Assembly (NCBI RefSeq): GCF_000017265.1 | Contig: NC_011144.1 | Location: 620,001-684,000 of the forward strand | Source of the DNA: Phenylobacterium zucineum HLK1 | Lineage (GTDB): Bacteria > Pseudomonadota > Alphaproteobacteria > Caulobacterales > Caulobacteraceae | Reading direction: 5' to 3' | Length of the DNA stretch: 64,000 bases | Part shown: one piece after another, positions 16,277-25,726 of the stretch | How the letters are laid out: every line of letters starts with the position of its first letter | How positions within the stretch are numbered: position 1 is the first letter of the stretch | The notes under the pieces: generated by a model | Database searches by the model: none | The model's input: the letters and a program-made list of their open reading frames with translations, nothing else | Told to the model about the DNA's origin: nothing | Translations under genes and position numbers: made by a program

Positions 16277-18064
16277 ATGCGCCTGAAGGCAAGGCTCCAG
16301 CGCGAGTGGCGTTTCGTGCGCGGGCTGAACCGGACGCTGAAGCGGGTGAAGTCGATCTCGAAGGAGAGCCCCAATCTCCTCTGCGACGACCTGCAGGCCG
16401 CGATGGACAAGTGGCGCGGCCGCCCGGCGATCACCTTCGAAGGGCGCACGATCACCTATGGCGATCTCGACGCCATGGCCAACCGCTACGCCCACTGGGC
16501 CAAGGGGTTGGGCCTGCGGCGCGGCCAGGTCGTGGCGCTCTTCATGCCCAACCGCATCGAGTACCTGCCGATCTGGTACGGGCTCTCCAAGGTCGGGGTG
16601 GTCACGGCCCTCATCAACAACCAGCTCGCCGGCCTGCCGCTGGCCCACTGCCTGAACATCTCGGGCGCCTCGCACGTGATCGTCGACGCCGAGACCTCGC
16701 CGGTGTTCGAGCCGGCCAAGGGGCTCCTCGAGAAGACGCTGCAGCAGTGGGTGCTGGGCCCCGCGCACGGCGACCAGCGCGACCTCGTTCAGGCGCTGAA
16801 GAGCTGCAGCCAGCTGCCGCCCGACCGGTCGGTGCGCGAGGACATGACCGCCGCCGACACGGCGCTGCTGATCTTCACCTCGGGCACCACGGGCATGCCC
16901 AAGGCCGCCCGGATCACCCACATGCGCGGCCAGCTCTACATGCGCGGCTTCGCCGGCTCGACGGGCGCGCGCGCCGAGGACCGCGTCTACGTCGCCCTGC
17001 CGCTCTACCACGCCACCGGCGGCCTCTGCGCCATGGGCGCGGCGCTACTGAACGGCGGGTCAGTAGTGCTCCGGCGCAAGTTCTCGGCCACCCACTTCTG
17101 GCCCGAGGTCGTCGCCGAGGGCTGCACCATGTTCGTCTACATCGGCGAGCTGTGCCGCTACCTCGTGAACCACGAGCCCGACCCCGACGAGACCCGGCAC
17201 AAGATCCGCATGGCCTTCGGCAACGGCCTGCGCCCGGACATCTGGCCGGTGATGAAGCAGCGCTTCCGCATCCCCGAGATCCTCGAGTTCTACGGCTCGA
17301 CGGAGGGGAACGTCAGCATGTTCAACTTCGACGGCCGGGAGGGGGCGATCGGCCGCGTGCCGAAGTGGCTGCGCAGCCGCTTCAACATCCGGCTGGTCCA
17401 GTTCGACGTCGAGAAGGAGCAGGTGATCCGCGGGACCGACGGCTTCGGCATCGAGTGCGGGCCGGGCCAGATCGGCGAGTGCATCGGCAAGATCGGCGGC
17501 GAGGCGCGCGCGGAGTACACCGGCTACCTCGACCGCAAGGCCTCGGACAAGAAGGTGCTGCGCGACGTCTTCGAGCGCGGCGACGCCTGGTTCGCCACGG
17601 GCGACCTGATGCGCATGGACGCCGACGGCTACTTCTACTTCGTGGACCGGATCGGCGACACCTTCCGCTGGAAGGGCGAGAACGTCTCCACCAACGAGGT
17701 GGCCGAGCGGCTGCAGGCCTGTCCGGGCGTCGAGCAGGCCACGGTCTACGGCGTGGCGGTCGAGGGCGCGGAAGGGCGCGCCGGCATGGCGGCCCTGGTG
17801 GTCGGCCCGGACTTCGACATCAAGCTGCTCGGCGAGCACGTGACCCGGGAGCTGCCGCCCTACGCTCAGCCCCTGTTCGTCCGGCTGCTGCCGGCCATGG
17901 AGACGACCGGCACCTTCAAGATCCGCAAGATGGACCTGGTGGCCGACGGCTACGACCCGGGCAAGGTGCGCGGGCCGCTCTACTTCCACGACCCCAAGAA
18001 GGGCTATGTGAAGGTCACCAAGGCGGTGTTCGACAAGATCGCCGCCGGCGGCGTGAAGGTCTGA
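16277..18064 (+). CDS. Long-/very-long-chain acyl-CoA synthetase (FATP/FadD6-like)
   Basis: This 595-residue AMP-forming ligase activates fatty acids to acyl-CoA through an acyl-adenylate. The AMP/ATP motif is LLIFTSGTTGMPKAARITH near residue 200. The motif EFYGSTEGNVSMFNFDGREG and the later DRIGDTFRWKGENVSTNEV are typical of the fatty-acid transport protein (FATP) branch. The C-terminal lysine lies in TTGTFKIRKMDLV. GGAGG precedes the ATG by 5 bases. It converges with the histidine kinase gene, with stops 4 bases apart. Confidence 0.92.
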   Translation: MRLKARLQREWRFVRGLNRTLKRVKSISKESPNLLCDDLQAAMDKWRGRPAITFEGRTITYGDLDAMANRYAHWAKGLGLRRGQVVALFMPNRIEYLPIWYGLSKVGVVTALINNQLAGLPLAHCLNISGASHVIVDAETSPVFEPAKGLLEKTLQQWVLGPAHGDQRDLVQALKSCSQLPPDRSVREDMTAADTALLIFTSGTTGMPKAARITHMRGQLYMRGFAGSTGARAEDRVYVALPLYHATGGLCAMGAALLNGGSVVLRRKFSATHFWPEVVAEGCTMFVYIGELCRYLVNHEPDPDETRHKIRMAFGNGLRPDIWPVMKQRFRIPEILEFYGSTEGNVSMFNFDGREGAIGRVPKWLRSRFNIRLVQFDVEKEQVIRGTDGFGIECGPGQIGECIGKIGGEARAEYTGYLDRKASDKKVLRDVFERGDAWFATGDLMRMDADGYFYFVDRIGDTFRWKGENVSTNEVAERLQACPGVEQATVYGVAVEGAEGRAGMAALVVGPDFDIKLLGEHVTRELPPYAQPLFVRLLPAMETTGTFKIRKMDLVADGYDPGKVRGPLYFHDPKKGYVKVTKAVFDKIAAGGVKV

Positions 18065-18068
18065 GGCC

Positions 18069-19568
18069 TCAGCGTCGGTCCAGCGGCAGGCGCACCCGGC
18101 AGACGAGCCCCGCGGCGGCGAAGTCCAGTTCGGCCGCGCCGCCCAGGGCGCCCTCCAGGCTGCGCTCGATGAGCCGCGAGCCGAAGCCGCGCCGCTGCGG
18201 CGGCGTCACCGGCGGCCCGCCGGTCTCGCGCCAGGCCAGATCGAGCGTCCCGTCCTCGACGCGCCAGTCGACCGAGACGCGGCCTTCGGGGACCGACAGG
18301 GCGCCGTACTTGGCCGCGTTGGTGGAGAGCTCGTGCGCCAGCAGGCCCAGGGCGACGGCCGGCGCGGGGGCGAGCGCCACGTCGGGACCGCTCAGGCTGT
18401 AGCGCTCGGCGCCGTGGGGCTGCACTTCCGAGAGCAGCACGTCCCGCAGCTGGGCGCTGCGCCAGCTGGTGGCGGTGAGGAGGTCGTGCGTCGCCGACAG
18501 GGCCATGAGCCGCGCCTCGAACGCCTCGCGGAAGGCCGCCGGGTCCGGCGCGGTGCGCAGGGTCTGGCTGGCGATCGACTGGACGGTGGCCAGGGTGTTC
18601 TTCACCCGGTGGTTCAGCTCGTCCAGCAGCAGCTTCTGCTGGCGTTCGGCGAGCACGCGGTCGGTGACGTCGCTGCCCTCCACGAACACGCCCCAGGCCT
18701 GGCCGTCGGGGCCGAGAATGGGCTGGTAGACGAAGTCGAGGAACCGCTCCTCGAGAGGCGCGCCGGGCGACCTCTGCAGGCGGACGCTGACGGCGCGTCC
18801 GAGGTACGGCTCGCGCTGGCGGACGACCGTCTCCAGGAGGTCCGGGAACCCCTGGTCGAGCACCTCGGGCAGGGCCTCGGCGAGCGGCTTGCCGATCACC
18901 TGCCGGTGGCCGATCAGCCGCAGGTAGGCGTTGTTGACCAGGGCGAAGACGTGGTCGGGCCCGGTCAGCACGGCGATGAAGCTGGGCGCCTGCATGAACA
19001 GGTCGCGCAGCCCCTGGCTTTCCTGCAGCAGGGACTGGTTCAGCTCCTGCACCTCCTGGGCGCGGAGCAGGATGTCCTTCTCGCCGGGACGCGGCGCCGG
19101 GTCGGCCCCGGGGCCGTAGGCGATCTCCCTCAGCCGCTGCAGCTCGGTGACGTCGACCGTGTTCTGGATCAGGAACCGGGCGCGGCCGTCCGGGCCCGGC
19201 AGCGGGACGTGGGCGGCCGACCAGTAGCGCAGGGCGAAGCCGCCGCCGCGGCTGGCGGGCCGCTCGATCGGATAGGGGATCAGCGGGATGGAGTCCGGCC
19301 GCCCGGTCTCGAACACGCGCTCGAAGGACTCGCGCAGGCGGCGCCCGCTGGGGCCGGGGTTCGGGAACACCTCGAAGAGCCCGCGCCCGACCAGGTCCTC
19401 CCGCCGACGCTCCAGCGTGGCGCAGTAGGCGTCGTTGACCTCGACGTAGCGCAGGTCGCGATCGATGATCATGTAGGGGCTGGGAAGCGCGCGGAAGGCG
19501 GCCTCGAAGTCGGGCCGCTCAAGGGTCGGCTCGACCACCGTGGCGATCTCGTCCGATGTAAGCTTCAC
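18069..19568 (-). CDS. PAS domain HWE-family sensor histidine kinase
   Basis: This protein of about 499 residues, starting from a GTG at 19568, has two PAS domains (near residues 20-130, [20 protein letters not shown], and 185-300, [21 protein letters not shown]). A PAC-like segment and an HWE/HisKA_2 kinase follow. The phospho-acceptor histidine is in [19 protein letters not shown], and the ATP site is reduced, with [16 protein letters not shown]. No membrane helix is seen, so it is a soluble sensor. No response regulator gene is adjacent. HWE kinases in alphaproteobacteria often serve light, redox or general stress signalling, but the ligand is unknown here. In-frame upstream starts exist but overlap the uvrC promoter region. 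Confidence 0.87.
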   Translation of the reverse strand: MKLTSDEIATVVEPTLERPDFEAAFRALPSPYMIIDRDLRYVEVNDAYCATLERRREDLVGRGLFEVFPNPGPSGRRLRESFERVFETGRPDSIPLIPYPIERPASRGGGFALRYWSAAHVPLPGPDGRARFLIQNTVDVTELQRLREIAYGPGADPAPRPGEKDILLRAQEVQELNQSLLQESQGLRDLFMQAPSFIAVLTGPDHVFALVNNAYLRLIGHRQVIGKPLAEALPEVLDQGFPDLLETVVRQREPYLGRAVSVRLQRSPGAPLEERFLDFVYQPILGPDGQAWGVFVEGSDVTDRVLAERQQKLLLDELNHRVKNTLATVQSIASQTLRTAPDPAAFREAFEARLMALSATHDLLTATSWRSAQLRDVLLSEVQPHGAERYSLSGPDVALAPAPAVALGLLAHELSTNAAKYGALSVPEGRVSVDWRVEDGTLDLAWRETGGPPVTPPQRRGFGSRLIERSLEGALGGAAELDFAAAGLVCRVRLPLDRR

Positions 19569-19668
19569 GCTGAACCCCCGATTTGCTCCCAACGTGCAAC
19601 GGCGAAGCTGGTTGCATCGTGGTCGCATGCCCTGCCGACGCGGCGCGAACCTGCCTATATTCCCGCCC

Positions 19669-21528
19669 ATGCTGGAAACCCAGGCGCCGCTGAAGGGCGC
19701 TGCGCTCATCAAAGACGAGGTCAGGCGCCTGCCCGATCGGCCCGGCGTCTATCGCATGATCGGCGAGGACGGCGAGGTGCTCTATGTGGGCAAGGCCCGC
19801 TCGCTGAAGAAGCGGGTGCTTCAATATGCGCAGGGGCGGTTCCACACCCAGCGTATCGCCCACATGGTCGACCTGACGCGGGCGATGGAGTTCGTCACCA
19901 CCCGCACCGAGACCGACGCCCTGCTGCTCGAGATCAACCTGATCAAGCAGCTGAAGCCGCGCTTCAACGTCCTGCTGCGCGACGACAAGAGCTTCCCCGA
20001 GATCGTCATCCGCCGGGACCACGCCGCGCCGCAGCTGCGTAAGCACCGCGGCGCCCATTCGATCAAGGGCGACTACTTCGGCCCCTTCGCCAGCGCCTGG
20101 GCGGTCAACCGCACCCTGAACACCCTGCAGAAGGCCTTCCTGCTGCGGTCGTGCTCGGACAGCGTCTACGAGACGCGCACCCGGCCCTGCATGCTGCACC
20201 AGATCCGCCGCTGCTCCGCGCCGTGCACCGGCCTGATCAGCCTCGAGGACTACAACGCCCTCGTGGACGAGGCCGGGGCCTTCCTGCGCGGCAAGAGCCG
20301 GGCGGTCATGGAGCGGATGGCGGGGGAGATGCAGGCCGCCGCAGAGGACCTGGAGTTCGAGCGCGCCGCGCGCCTGCGCGACCGCATCCGGGCGCTGGCC
20401 TCGGTGGCCCAGGAGCAGCAGATCAATCCCGAGACGGTGGACGAGGCCGACGTCTTCGCCCTGCACGCCGAGGGCGGCCAGGCCTGCGTGCAGGTGTTCT
20501 TCTTCCGCGCCGGCCAGAACTGGGGCAACCGCGCCTACTTCCCGCGGGTGGACAAGTCGGACGAGGACCCGGACGTGATGGGCGCGTTCCTGGGCCAGTT
20601 CTACGACGACAAGCCGATCCCCAGGATGATCCTGGTGAACGTCGTGCCGGCCGAGTGCGAGCTGCTGTCCGAGGCTTTCTGCCAGAAGAGCGGCCGCAAG
20701 GTGGAGATCAGCCGGCCGCAGCGCGGCGAGAAGCGCCAGATCGTGCAGCACGCCCTGACCAACGCCCGCGAGGCGCTGGGCCGCAAGATGGCCGAGAGCT
20801 CGGCCCAGTCCAAGCTGCTGGCCGGGGTCTGCGAGGCCTTCGGGCTGGAGGGCTCGCCCGAGCGGATCGAGGTCTACGACAACAGCCACATCATGGGCAC
20901 GAACGCGGTGGGCGGCATGATCGTGGCCGGGCCGGAGGGCTTCCAGAAGAGCCAGTACCGCAAGTTCAACATCCGCTCGTCCGAGCTCACGCCCGGCGAC
21001 GACTACGGCATGATGCGCGAGGTGCTGCGCCGCAGGTTCTCGCGGCTGGTGAAGGAAGAGGAGGAGGGCGGCGAGGCCGTCCGCCCGGACCTGGTGCTGA
21101 TCGACGGCGGCCGGGGGCAGCTGGACGCGGCCATGGAGGTGATGGCCGACCTGGGCGTCGACGACATTCCGGTGGTCGGCGTCGCTAAGGGGCCCGACCG
21201 GGACGCGGGGCTCGAGCGGTTCTTCATGCCGGGCAAGGAGCCGTTCATGCTCGAGCCCAAGAGCCCGGTGCTCTACTACCTCCAGCGCCTGCGCGACGAG
21301 GCGCACCGCTTCGCCATCGGCAGCCATCGCACGCGGCGGGCCATGGACATGAAGAAGAACCCGCTGGACGAGATCGACGGCGTGGGGCCGGGCCGCAAGC
21401 GCGCCCTGCTGCACACCTTCGGATCGGCGCGCGGCGTCTCACGCGCCTCGGTGGCCGACCTCGCCAAGGTGGAGGGCGTCAGCGAGGCCCTGGCCCAGCG
21501 GATCTACGATCATTTCCATAAGGCCTGA
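19669..21528 (+). CDS. uvrC: Excinuclease ABC subunit C
   Basis: This 619-residue protein makes the two incisions in nucleotide excision repair after UvrAB loading. An N-terminal GIY-YIG nuclease is seen in [23 protein letters not shown], a UVR motif in [20 protein letters not shown], an RNase H-like endonuclease in the C-terminal half ([25 protein letters not shown]), and terminal helix-hairpin-helix motifs ([18 protein letters not shown]). The start at 19669 gives the normal N terminus. No GTTC-N7-GTTC operator was found in front of it. Confidence 0.97.
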   Translation: MLETQAPLKGAALIKDEVRRLPDRPGVYRMIGEDGEVLYVGKARSLKKRVLQYAQGRFHTQRIAHMVDLTRAMEFVTTRTETDALLLEINLIKQLKPRFNVLLRDDKSFPEIVIRRDHAAPQLRKHRGAHSIKGDYFGPFASAWAVNRTLNTLQKAFLLRSCSDSVYETRTRPCMLHQIRRCSAPCTGLISLEDYNALVDEAGAFLRGKSRAVMERMAGEMQAAAEDLEFERAARLRDRIRALASVAQEQQINPETVDEADVFALHAEGGQACVQVFFFRAGQNWGNRAYFPRVDKSDEDPDVMGAFLGQFYDDKPIPRMILVNVVPAECELLSEAFCQKSGRKVEISRPQRGEKRQIVQHALTNAREALGRKMAESSAQSKLLAGVCEAFGLEGSPERIEVYDNSHIMGTNAVGGMIVAGPEGFQKSQYRKFNIRSSELTPGDDYGMMREVLRRRFSRLVKEEEEGGEAVRPDLVLIDGGRGQLDAAMEVMADLGVDDIPVVGVAKGPDRDAGLERFFMPGKEPFMLEPKSPVLYYLQRLRDEAHRFAIGSHRTRRAMDMKKNPLDEIDGVGPGRKRALLHTFGSARGVSRASVADLAKVEGVSEALAQRIYDHFHKA

Positions 21529-21570
21529 TCCACAGGGCCTGATCCATAGGGCCTGATCCATGGGGCCTGA
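21522..21570 (+). repeat. 14-bp tandem repeat across the uvrC stop codon
   Basis: The copies GGCCTGATCCACAG, GGCCTGATCCATAG and GGCCTGATCCATGG follow one another at exactly 14 bases, with a partial fourth copy. The first copy contains the uvrC stop TGA at 21526-21528, so the array grew from the end of the gene into the spacer before pgsA. Confidence 0.85.
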
Positions 21571-21633
21571 CGCGCAGGCCGGGGAACAGCTAAGCTCGGG
21601 AACGAACCGCCGGACCGGACGCTCGATTCCCTC

Positions 21634-22251
21634 ATGAAAGCTCTGCCGAACATCCTGACGTCGATGCGCCTGGTGCTGGCGCTGTTCATGTTCGTGGCGC
21701 TAGCCGCCGCGGCGGGGGCGGTGCCCTATCTGTCCGAGCGGCTCACGCCGCTGCAGCAGTTCAGCCTGCAGAGGTGGGCCGTCTACGCGTTCATCGTGGC
21801 GGCGGTGACCGACTTCTTCGACGGCTGGCTGGCGCGGCGGATGAACGCCGTCAGCGTCTGGGGCGCGATCCTCGATCCGATCGGCGACAAGGTGCTGGTC
21901 TGCGGCGCGATCCTGGGGCTGCTCTCGCTGGGCCCGCAGCCGATGGTCGTCCTGCCGGCCGGCCTGATCCTGTTCCGCGAGTTCACGGTCAGCGCGCTGC
22001 GCGAGGTGGGCGCCGGCCGCGGCGTGAAGCTGCCGGTCACCCTGCTCGCCAAGTGGAAGACGACGCTGCAGCTCACGGCGCTGGCCATGGAGCTGATCGT
22101 CGCCGCCTGGGGCGCCTTCTCCCTGCCCGAGGAGACCGCGGTCCGCAGCGGGTTCGCGCTGGCGGCTCACGGCCTCTTCTGGATCGCGGCGATCGTGACG
22201 CTGATCACCGGGGCGCAGTACTGGGAACAGACCCGGAAGGCGCTGAGCTGA
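21634..22251 (+). CDS. pgsA: CDP-diacylglycerol--glycerol-3-phosphate 3-phosphatidyltransferase
   Basis: This integral membrane enzyme of 205 residues makes phosphatidylglycerol phosphate, the committed step toward phosphatidylglycerol and cardiolipin. The CDP-alcohol phosphatidyltransferase motif D-x2-D-G-x2-A-R-x8-G-x3-D-x3-D is fully readable in TDFFDGWLARRMNAV plus WGAILDPIGDK. Several hydrophobic helices follow. It lies downstream of uvrC on the same strand, a neighbourhood (uvrC-pgsA) common in many proteobacteria. Confidence 0.96.
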   Translation: MKALPNILTSMRLVLALFMFVALAAAAGAVPYLSERLTPLQQFSLQRWAVYAFIVAAVTDFFDGWLARRMNAVSVWGAILDPIGDKVLVCGAILGLLSLGPQPMVVLPAGLILFREFTVSALREVGAGRGVKLPVTLLAKWKTTLQLTALAMELIVAAWGAFSLPEETAVRSGFALAAHGLFWIAAIVTLITGAQYWEQTRKALS

Positions 22252-22258
22252 GGGGCGG

Positions 22259-22699
22259 CTAGGCCTGGGCCTTCAGCGCCCGTTCGCGCTGGGCCTCGCG
22301 CCAGCCCTTCTCCTGCTCCATGACCTCGTCGGAGACGAGGCCCTCGAACGCCTCGGGTTCGAAGAAGGGACGCAGCTCCAGCTCGCCCTCCACGAAGGGG
22401 ACCTTGCGGGCCCAGGACAGCGCCTCGTCCATGTCCTTGCACTCGAGGATCCAGTAGCCGGAGATCAGCTCCTTGGTCTCGGCGAAGGGCCCGTCGGTGA
22501 CGAACGTGTTCCCGCGGCCCTCGAAGCGGATCCGCTTGCCGGCCTTGCTGGGCTGGAGGCCGGCGCCGTCCAGCATCACGCCGGCGGCGATCAGCTCGTT
22601 GTTGAACTCGGCCATCTCGGCGAACATCCGCTCGGCGTCGGGCGGGAATTCGCCGGCTTCCGACTGGGGCGTCGCCTTCACGATCAGCATGTAGCGCAT
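22259..22699 (-). CDS. YciI/DGPF-domain protein
   Basis: This 146-residue cytosolic protein begins MRYMLIVKATPQSE and contains VTDGPFAETKELISGYWILE, the hallmark of the DGPF subgroup of the YciI-like family. Such genes are often found next to ECF sigma factors in other bacteria, but none is adjacent here. The fold is a ferredoxin-like dimer with a possible His/Asp active site, and the reaction is unknown. It converges with pgsA. Confidence 0.88.
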   Translation of the reverse strand: MRYMLIVKATPQSEAGEFPPDAERMFAEMAEFNNELIAAGVMLDGAGLQPSKAGKRIRFEGRGNTFVTDGPFAETKELISGYWILECKDMDEALSWARKVPFVEGELELRPFFEPEAFEGLVSDEVMEQEKGWREAQRERALKAQA

Positions 22700-22790
22700 G
22701 GTCTCGTCTCCTCGCTTGTCCGATGGACCCTACGGCCCAAGGACGGACGGGGCGCGCCCGTCCCGACAATCGGGGCCCGACACTCGCGGC

Positions 22791-24161
22791 TCAGCATTCC
22801 GCCAGGTTGACAGCCAGGCCGCCCAGCGAGGTCTCCTTGTAGATGGCGCTCATGTCCTCGCCGGTGCGCTTCATGGTGGCGATGACCTTGTCGAGGCTGA
22901 CGGTGTGCTGGCCATCGCCCAGCAGGGCCAGGCGCGCGGCGTCGATGGCCTTCACCGCGCCCATGGCGTTGCGCTCGATGCAGGGCACCTGGACGAGGCC
23001 GCCGATCGGATCGCAGGTCAGGCCGAGGTTGTGCTCCATGGCGATCTCGGCGGCGTTCTCGATCTGGGCGTTGCTGGCGCCGAGCGCCGCCGCCAGCCCG
23101 GCCGCGGCCATGGAGCAGGCCACGCCTACCTCGCCCTGGCAGCCGACCTCGGCTCCCGAGATCGAGGCGCGGGTCTTGTAGAGCGCGCCGACGGCCGCCG
23201 CGGTCAGCAGGAAGGTCCGCCGGCCCTTCGGCGTGCCCTGGTGGAAGCGGTCGTAGTAGCGCAGCACGGCCGGCAAGAGGCCCGCCGCGCCGTTGGTCGG
23301 GGCGGTGACCACGCGGCCGCCGGCGGCGTTCTCCTCGTTCACCGCCAGGGCCCACAGGTTGACCCAGTCGAGGGCGGCGAGGGGGTCGGCGATGCGGCGG
23401 TCGGCGTCGTCCATCAGGCTGTTCCAGACCTGCCGCGCCCGCCGCTGGACGTTCAGCCCGCCCGGCAGGACGCCCTCGGCGCGCATGCCCCGGTCGATGC
23501 AGGCGTACATGGCCTGGGCGATCTCCTCGACGCCGGCCTCCACCTCGGCCTGGCTGCGCCGGACCTTCTCGTTGGCCATCATCAGCTCGGCGATGGAGAG
23601 GCCGGCGGCCTCGGCCATCTCGAGCAACTCGGCGCCGGAGGTGAAGGGATAGGGCGTCGGCAGGGCGCGATCCGGGCTGTCGTTCCGGCCCATCTCGTCC
23701 TCGTCGCGGACGAAGCCGCCGCCAACCGAGAAATAGACCCGCTCGCCCACCACACCGCCCCCGGCGTCCAAGGCGGAAAGCCGCATGGCGTTGGGATGCT
23801 GGGGCAGGCGGGTGCGGCCCTCCCAGAGGATGTCGCGGGCCTCGTCGAAGCCGACGTCGTGACGGCCGGCGAGCGGCAGCCGGCCGCTTTCGCGGACCTG
23901 CGCGAGCGCCCGGTCCGCCGCGTCGGGATCCAGCGTCCGCGGCTCGAAGCCGGCGAGGCCGAGGATCACCGCCCGGTCCGTGGCGTGGCCCCGGCCGGTC
24001 AGGGCCAGCGAGGCGTAGAGGGCGACCTCCACCCGCGCCGCACGCGCCAGGTCCTCGCCCAGCCAGGCGAGGAACCGGCCCGCGGCGGTCATGGGGCCCA
24101 TGGTGTGGGACGAGGAGGGGCCGACCCCCAGCTTGAAGAGGTCGAAAACGCTGACGTTCAC
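22791..24161 (-). CDS. sdaA: L-serine ammonia-lyase (serine dehydratase), fused alpha/beta form
   Basis: This 456-residue iron-sulphur enzyme deaminates L-serine to pyruvate. The beta-domain start MNVSVFDLFKLGVGPSSSHTMGPMTA contains the substrate-binding SSSHT motif. The alpha domain has the glycine- and cysteine-rich segments (CQGEVGVACSMAAAG, EHNLGLTCDPIGGLVQVPCI) with the Cys residues that hold the [4Fe-4S] cluster. The final residue is a Cys, as in the family, where it acts as an auto-inhibitory tail. It lies 10 bases after a pirin gene, probably in one transcript. It fits functionally with the glycine cleavage operon in the same window, because serine and glycine interconvert. Confidence 0.95.
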   Translation of the reverse strand: MNVSVFDLFKLGVGPSSSHTMGPMTAAGRFLAWLGEDLARAARVEVALYASLALTGRGHATDRAVILGLAGFEPRTLDPDAADRALAQVRESGRLPLAGRHDVGFDEARDILWEGRTRLPQHPNAMRLSALDAGGGVVGERVYFSVGGGFVRDEDEMGRNDSPDRALPTPYPFTSGAELLEMAEAAGLSIAELMMANEKVRRSQAEVEAGVEEIAQAMYACIDRGMRAEGVLPGGLNVQRRARQVWNSLMDDADRRIADPLAALDWVNLWALAVNEENAAGGRVVTAPTNGAAGLLPAVLRYYDRFHQGTPKGRRTFLLTAAAVGALYKTRASISGAEVGCQGEVGVACSMAAAGLAAALGASNAQIENAAEIAMEHNLGLTCDPIGGLVQVPCIERNAMGAVKAIDAARLALLGDGQHTVSLDKVIATMKRTGEDMSAIYKETSLGGLAVNLAEC

Positions 24162-24171
24162 TTCGGCGGGC

Positions 24172-25065
24172 TCAGCTCATCGGGTTCGCGGGCGGGGGCG
24201 GGTCGCCCGGCAGGGGGATGAACTCGTCGTCGTCCGCGTCGGGCAGCTTCATGCGGCCGGCGCGCCAGTCGGCCTTGGCCTGCTCGATGCGGTCCTTGGA
24301 CGAGGACACGAAGTTCCACTCGATGAAGCGGGGCCCCACCGGCTCACCACCCAGCAGCATCACGATGGCCGGGGTGACCGCGATGAACAGGACCGGCTGG
24401 CCGGGCGCGAACACCGCCATCTGGCCGGCCTGGAGCTGGCGGCCGTCCACCTCCACCACGCCCTGCGCGACATAGGCGGCGCGCTCGGGATACTCGGCCG
24501 GAAGCTGCGCCTGGGTTCCCGCCTCCAGGCGCCAGTGGACATAGAACATCGGCGAGTGGGTCTTCACCGCGGCTTTCGCGCCGAACGCCTCGCCCGCGAT
24601 CAGCCGGGCGAACAGGCCGCCTTCCTCGTAGGTCGGCAGGTCGGCGCCGTCGTGATGGAAGAAGCCGGGATCGGTCTCCTCGTCCTCCACCGGCAGGGCG
24701 ACCCAGGCCTGGATGCCGTGCATGGCGCCGCCGTCGGCCCGCAGGGTCTCGAACCGTTCGGAGTGGGTGATGCCGCGCCCGGCGATCATCCAGTTCACCT
24801 CGCCGGGGTGGATCCGCTGGGTGACGCCCACGCTGTCGCGGTGGGTGATCTCGCCGTCGAACAGGTAGGTGACGGTGGACAGGCCGATATGCGGGTGCGG
24901 CCGGACGTCGACGTTGCGCGGGAAGCCCGGCGCGAACTCCACCGGCCCCATGTGGTCGAAGAACACGAAGGGCCCGACCATCCGCCGCTGGGCGAAGGGC
25001 AGGACGCGCCCGACCTCGAACCCGCCGAGGTCCTTGCGCCGCTGGTCGATGACGAGGTCGATCAT
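24172..25065 (-). CDS. Pirin family protein
   Basis: This bicupin of 297 residues has the N-terminal metal-binding cupin readable in FVFFDHMGPVEFAP, RPHPHIGLSTVTYLFDGEI and HRDSVG (His, His, His, Glu ligands), followed by the INWMIAGRGITHSER-like block VNWMIAGRGITHSER. The second cupin lacks obvious ligands, as usual. Bacterial pirins have been linked to quercetin dioxygenase activity and to redox control of metabolic enzymes. The gene is just upstream of sdaA in the same direction, so a metabolic role is plausible but not shown. Confidence 0.92.
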   Translation of the reverse strand: MIDLVIDQRRKDLGGFEVGRVLPFAQRRMVGPFVFFDHMGPVEFAPGFPRNVDVRPHPHIGLSTVTYLFDGEITHRDSVGVTQRIHPGEVNWMIAGRGITHSERFETLRADGGAMHGIQAWVALPVEDEETDPGFFHHDGADLPTYEEGGLFARLIAGEAFGAKAAVKTHSPMFYVHWRLEAGTQAQLPAEYPERAAYVAQGVVEVDGRQLQAGQMAVFAPGQPVLFIAVTPAIVMLLGGEPVGPRFIEWNFVSSSKDRIEQAKADWRAGRMKLPDADDDEFIPLPGDPPPPANPMS

Positions 25066-25087
25066 GGAGCCCTCCGTCGGTGGCGGG

Positions 25088-25585
25088 CTAGCTTTGCGCG
25101 CTCACGTACGGGCTGACCAGCCCCAGCGGGGCGGCGGTGGTGTTCTTCACCGAGCGGATGACGATCCGGCTCTCGATGTTGGAGACGAGGCCCAGCGAGA
25201 GGATCTTCTCGCGCAGGAAGTCGTCGAAGGCGTGCATGTCGCGGGTGACGATGCGCAGCTCGTAGTCGGCCGCGCCGGTGACGGTGGCGCACTGGACCAC
25301 CTCGGGCAGCTTAAAGATCGCCTGCTCGAACGAGTCGAGGTTCTCCTTGGTCGGGAGCGACAGCTTCACCGTGCAGTAGACCTCGAAGCCCAGGCCCAGC
25401 TTGTCGCGGTCGAGGATGGTCACGCGGCGCTGGATGACGCCGGCGTCCTCCAGGCGCTTGATCCGGCGCCAGCAGGGACTGGAGGACAGGCCCACGCGAT
25501 CGGCGATCTCGGCGACCGACAATCCGGCGTCGTGCTGGATGAGATCCAGGATCTTGGCATCCACGGCGTCGAGGGCCTCAGACAA
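25088..25585 (-). CDS. Lrp/AsnC family transcriptional regulator
   Basis: This 165-residue feast/famine regulator has an N-terminal HTH (LDLIQHDAGLSVAEIADRVG, then SSSPCWRRIKRLEDAGVI) and a C-terminal RAM ligand-binding domain (EVVQCATVTGAADYELRIV). The start is a TTG at 25585 with AGGAGG 6 bases upstream, and no ATG or GTG fits better. It is divergent from the indolepyruvate oxidoreductase gene with a gap of about 140 bases. Lrp-type regulators next to this enzyme commonly control amino acid catabolism, so aromatic or branched amino acids are likely effectors. Confidence 0.9.
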   Translation of the reverse strand: MSEALDAVDAKILDLIQHDAGLSVAEIADRVGLSSSPCWRRIKRLEDAGVIQRRVTILDRDKLGLGFEVYCTVKLSLPTKENLDSFEQAIFKLPEVVQCATVTGAADYELRIVTRDMHAFDDFLREKILSLGLVSNIESRIVIRSVKNTTAAPLGLVSPYVSAQS

Positions 25586-25726
25586 CTTTTCCTCCTTCTG
25601 CGGGCGGATATGGGCGTGGTTCTTGCCCCGGAACCGGCTGGCCGGGGCATGGTTTTGGTAAGCAATTCCCCGGAACCTATATGATCTTGCAGGGCTGGAG
25701 GAAGGCCCGAAAGGAAGAAAATTGCG
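25586..25726. promoter_or_regulatory. Divergent lrp / indolepyruvate oxidoreductase promoter region
   Basis: The 141-base gap is AT-richer than its flanks and holds the start-proximal signals of both genes. GGAAGGCCCGAAAGGAAG lies before the oxidoreductase ATG. An Lrp operator would be expected here from the arrangement, but Lrp sites are too degenerate to call by eye. Confidence 0.4.

Noticed and set aside
19569..19668. SOS box in front of uvrC
   Set aside because: GAAC/GTTC words occur singly but no pair with a spacer of seven was found.
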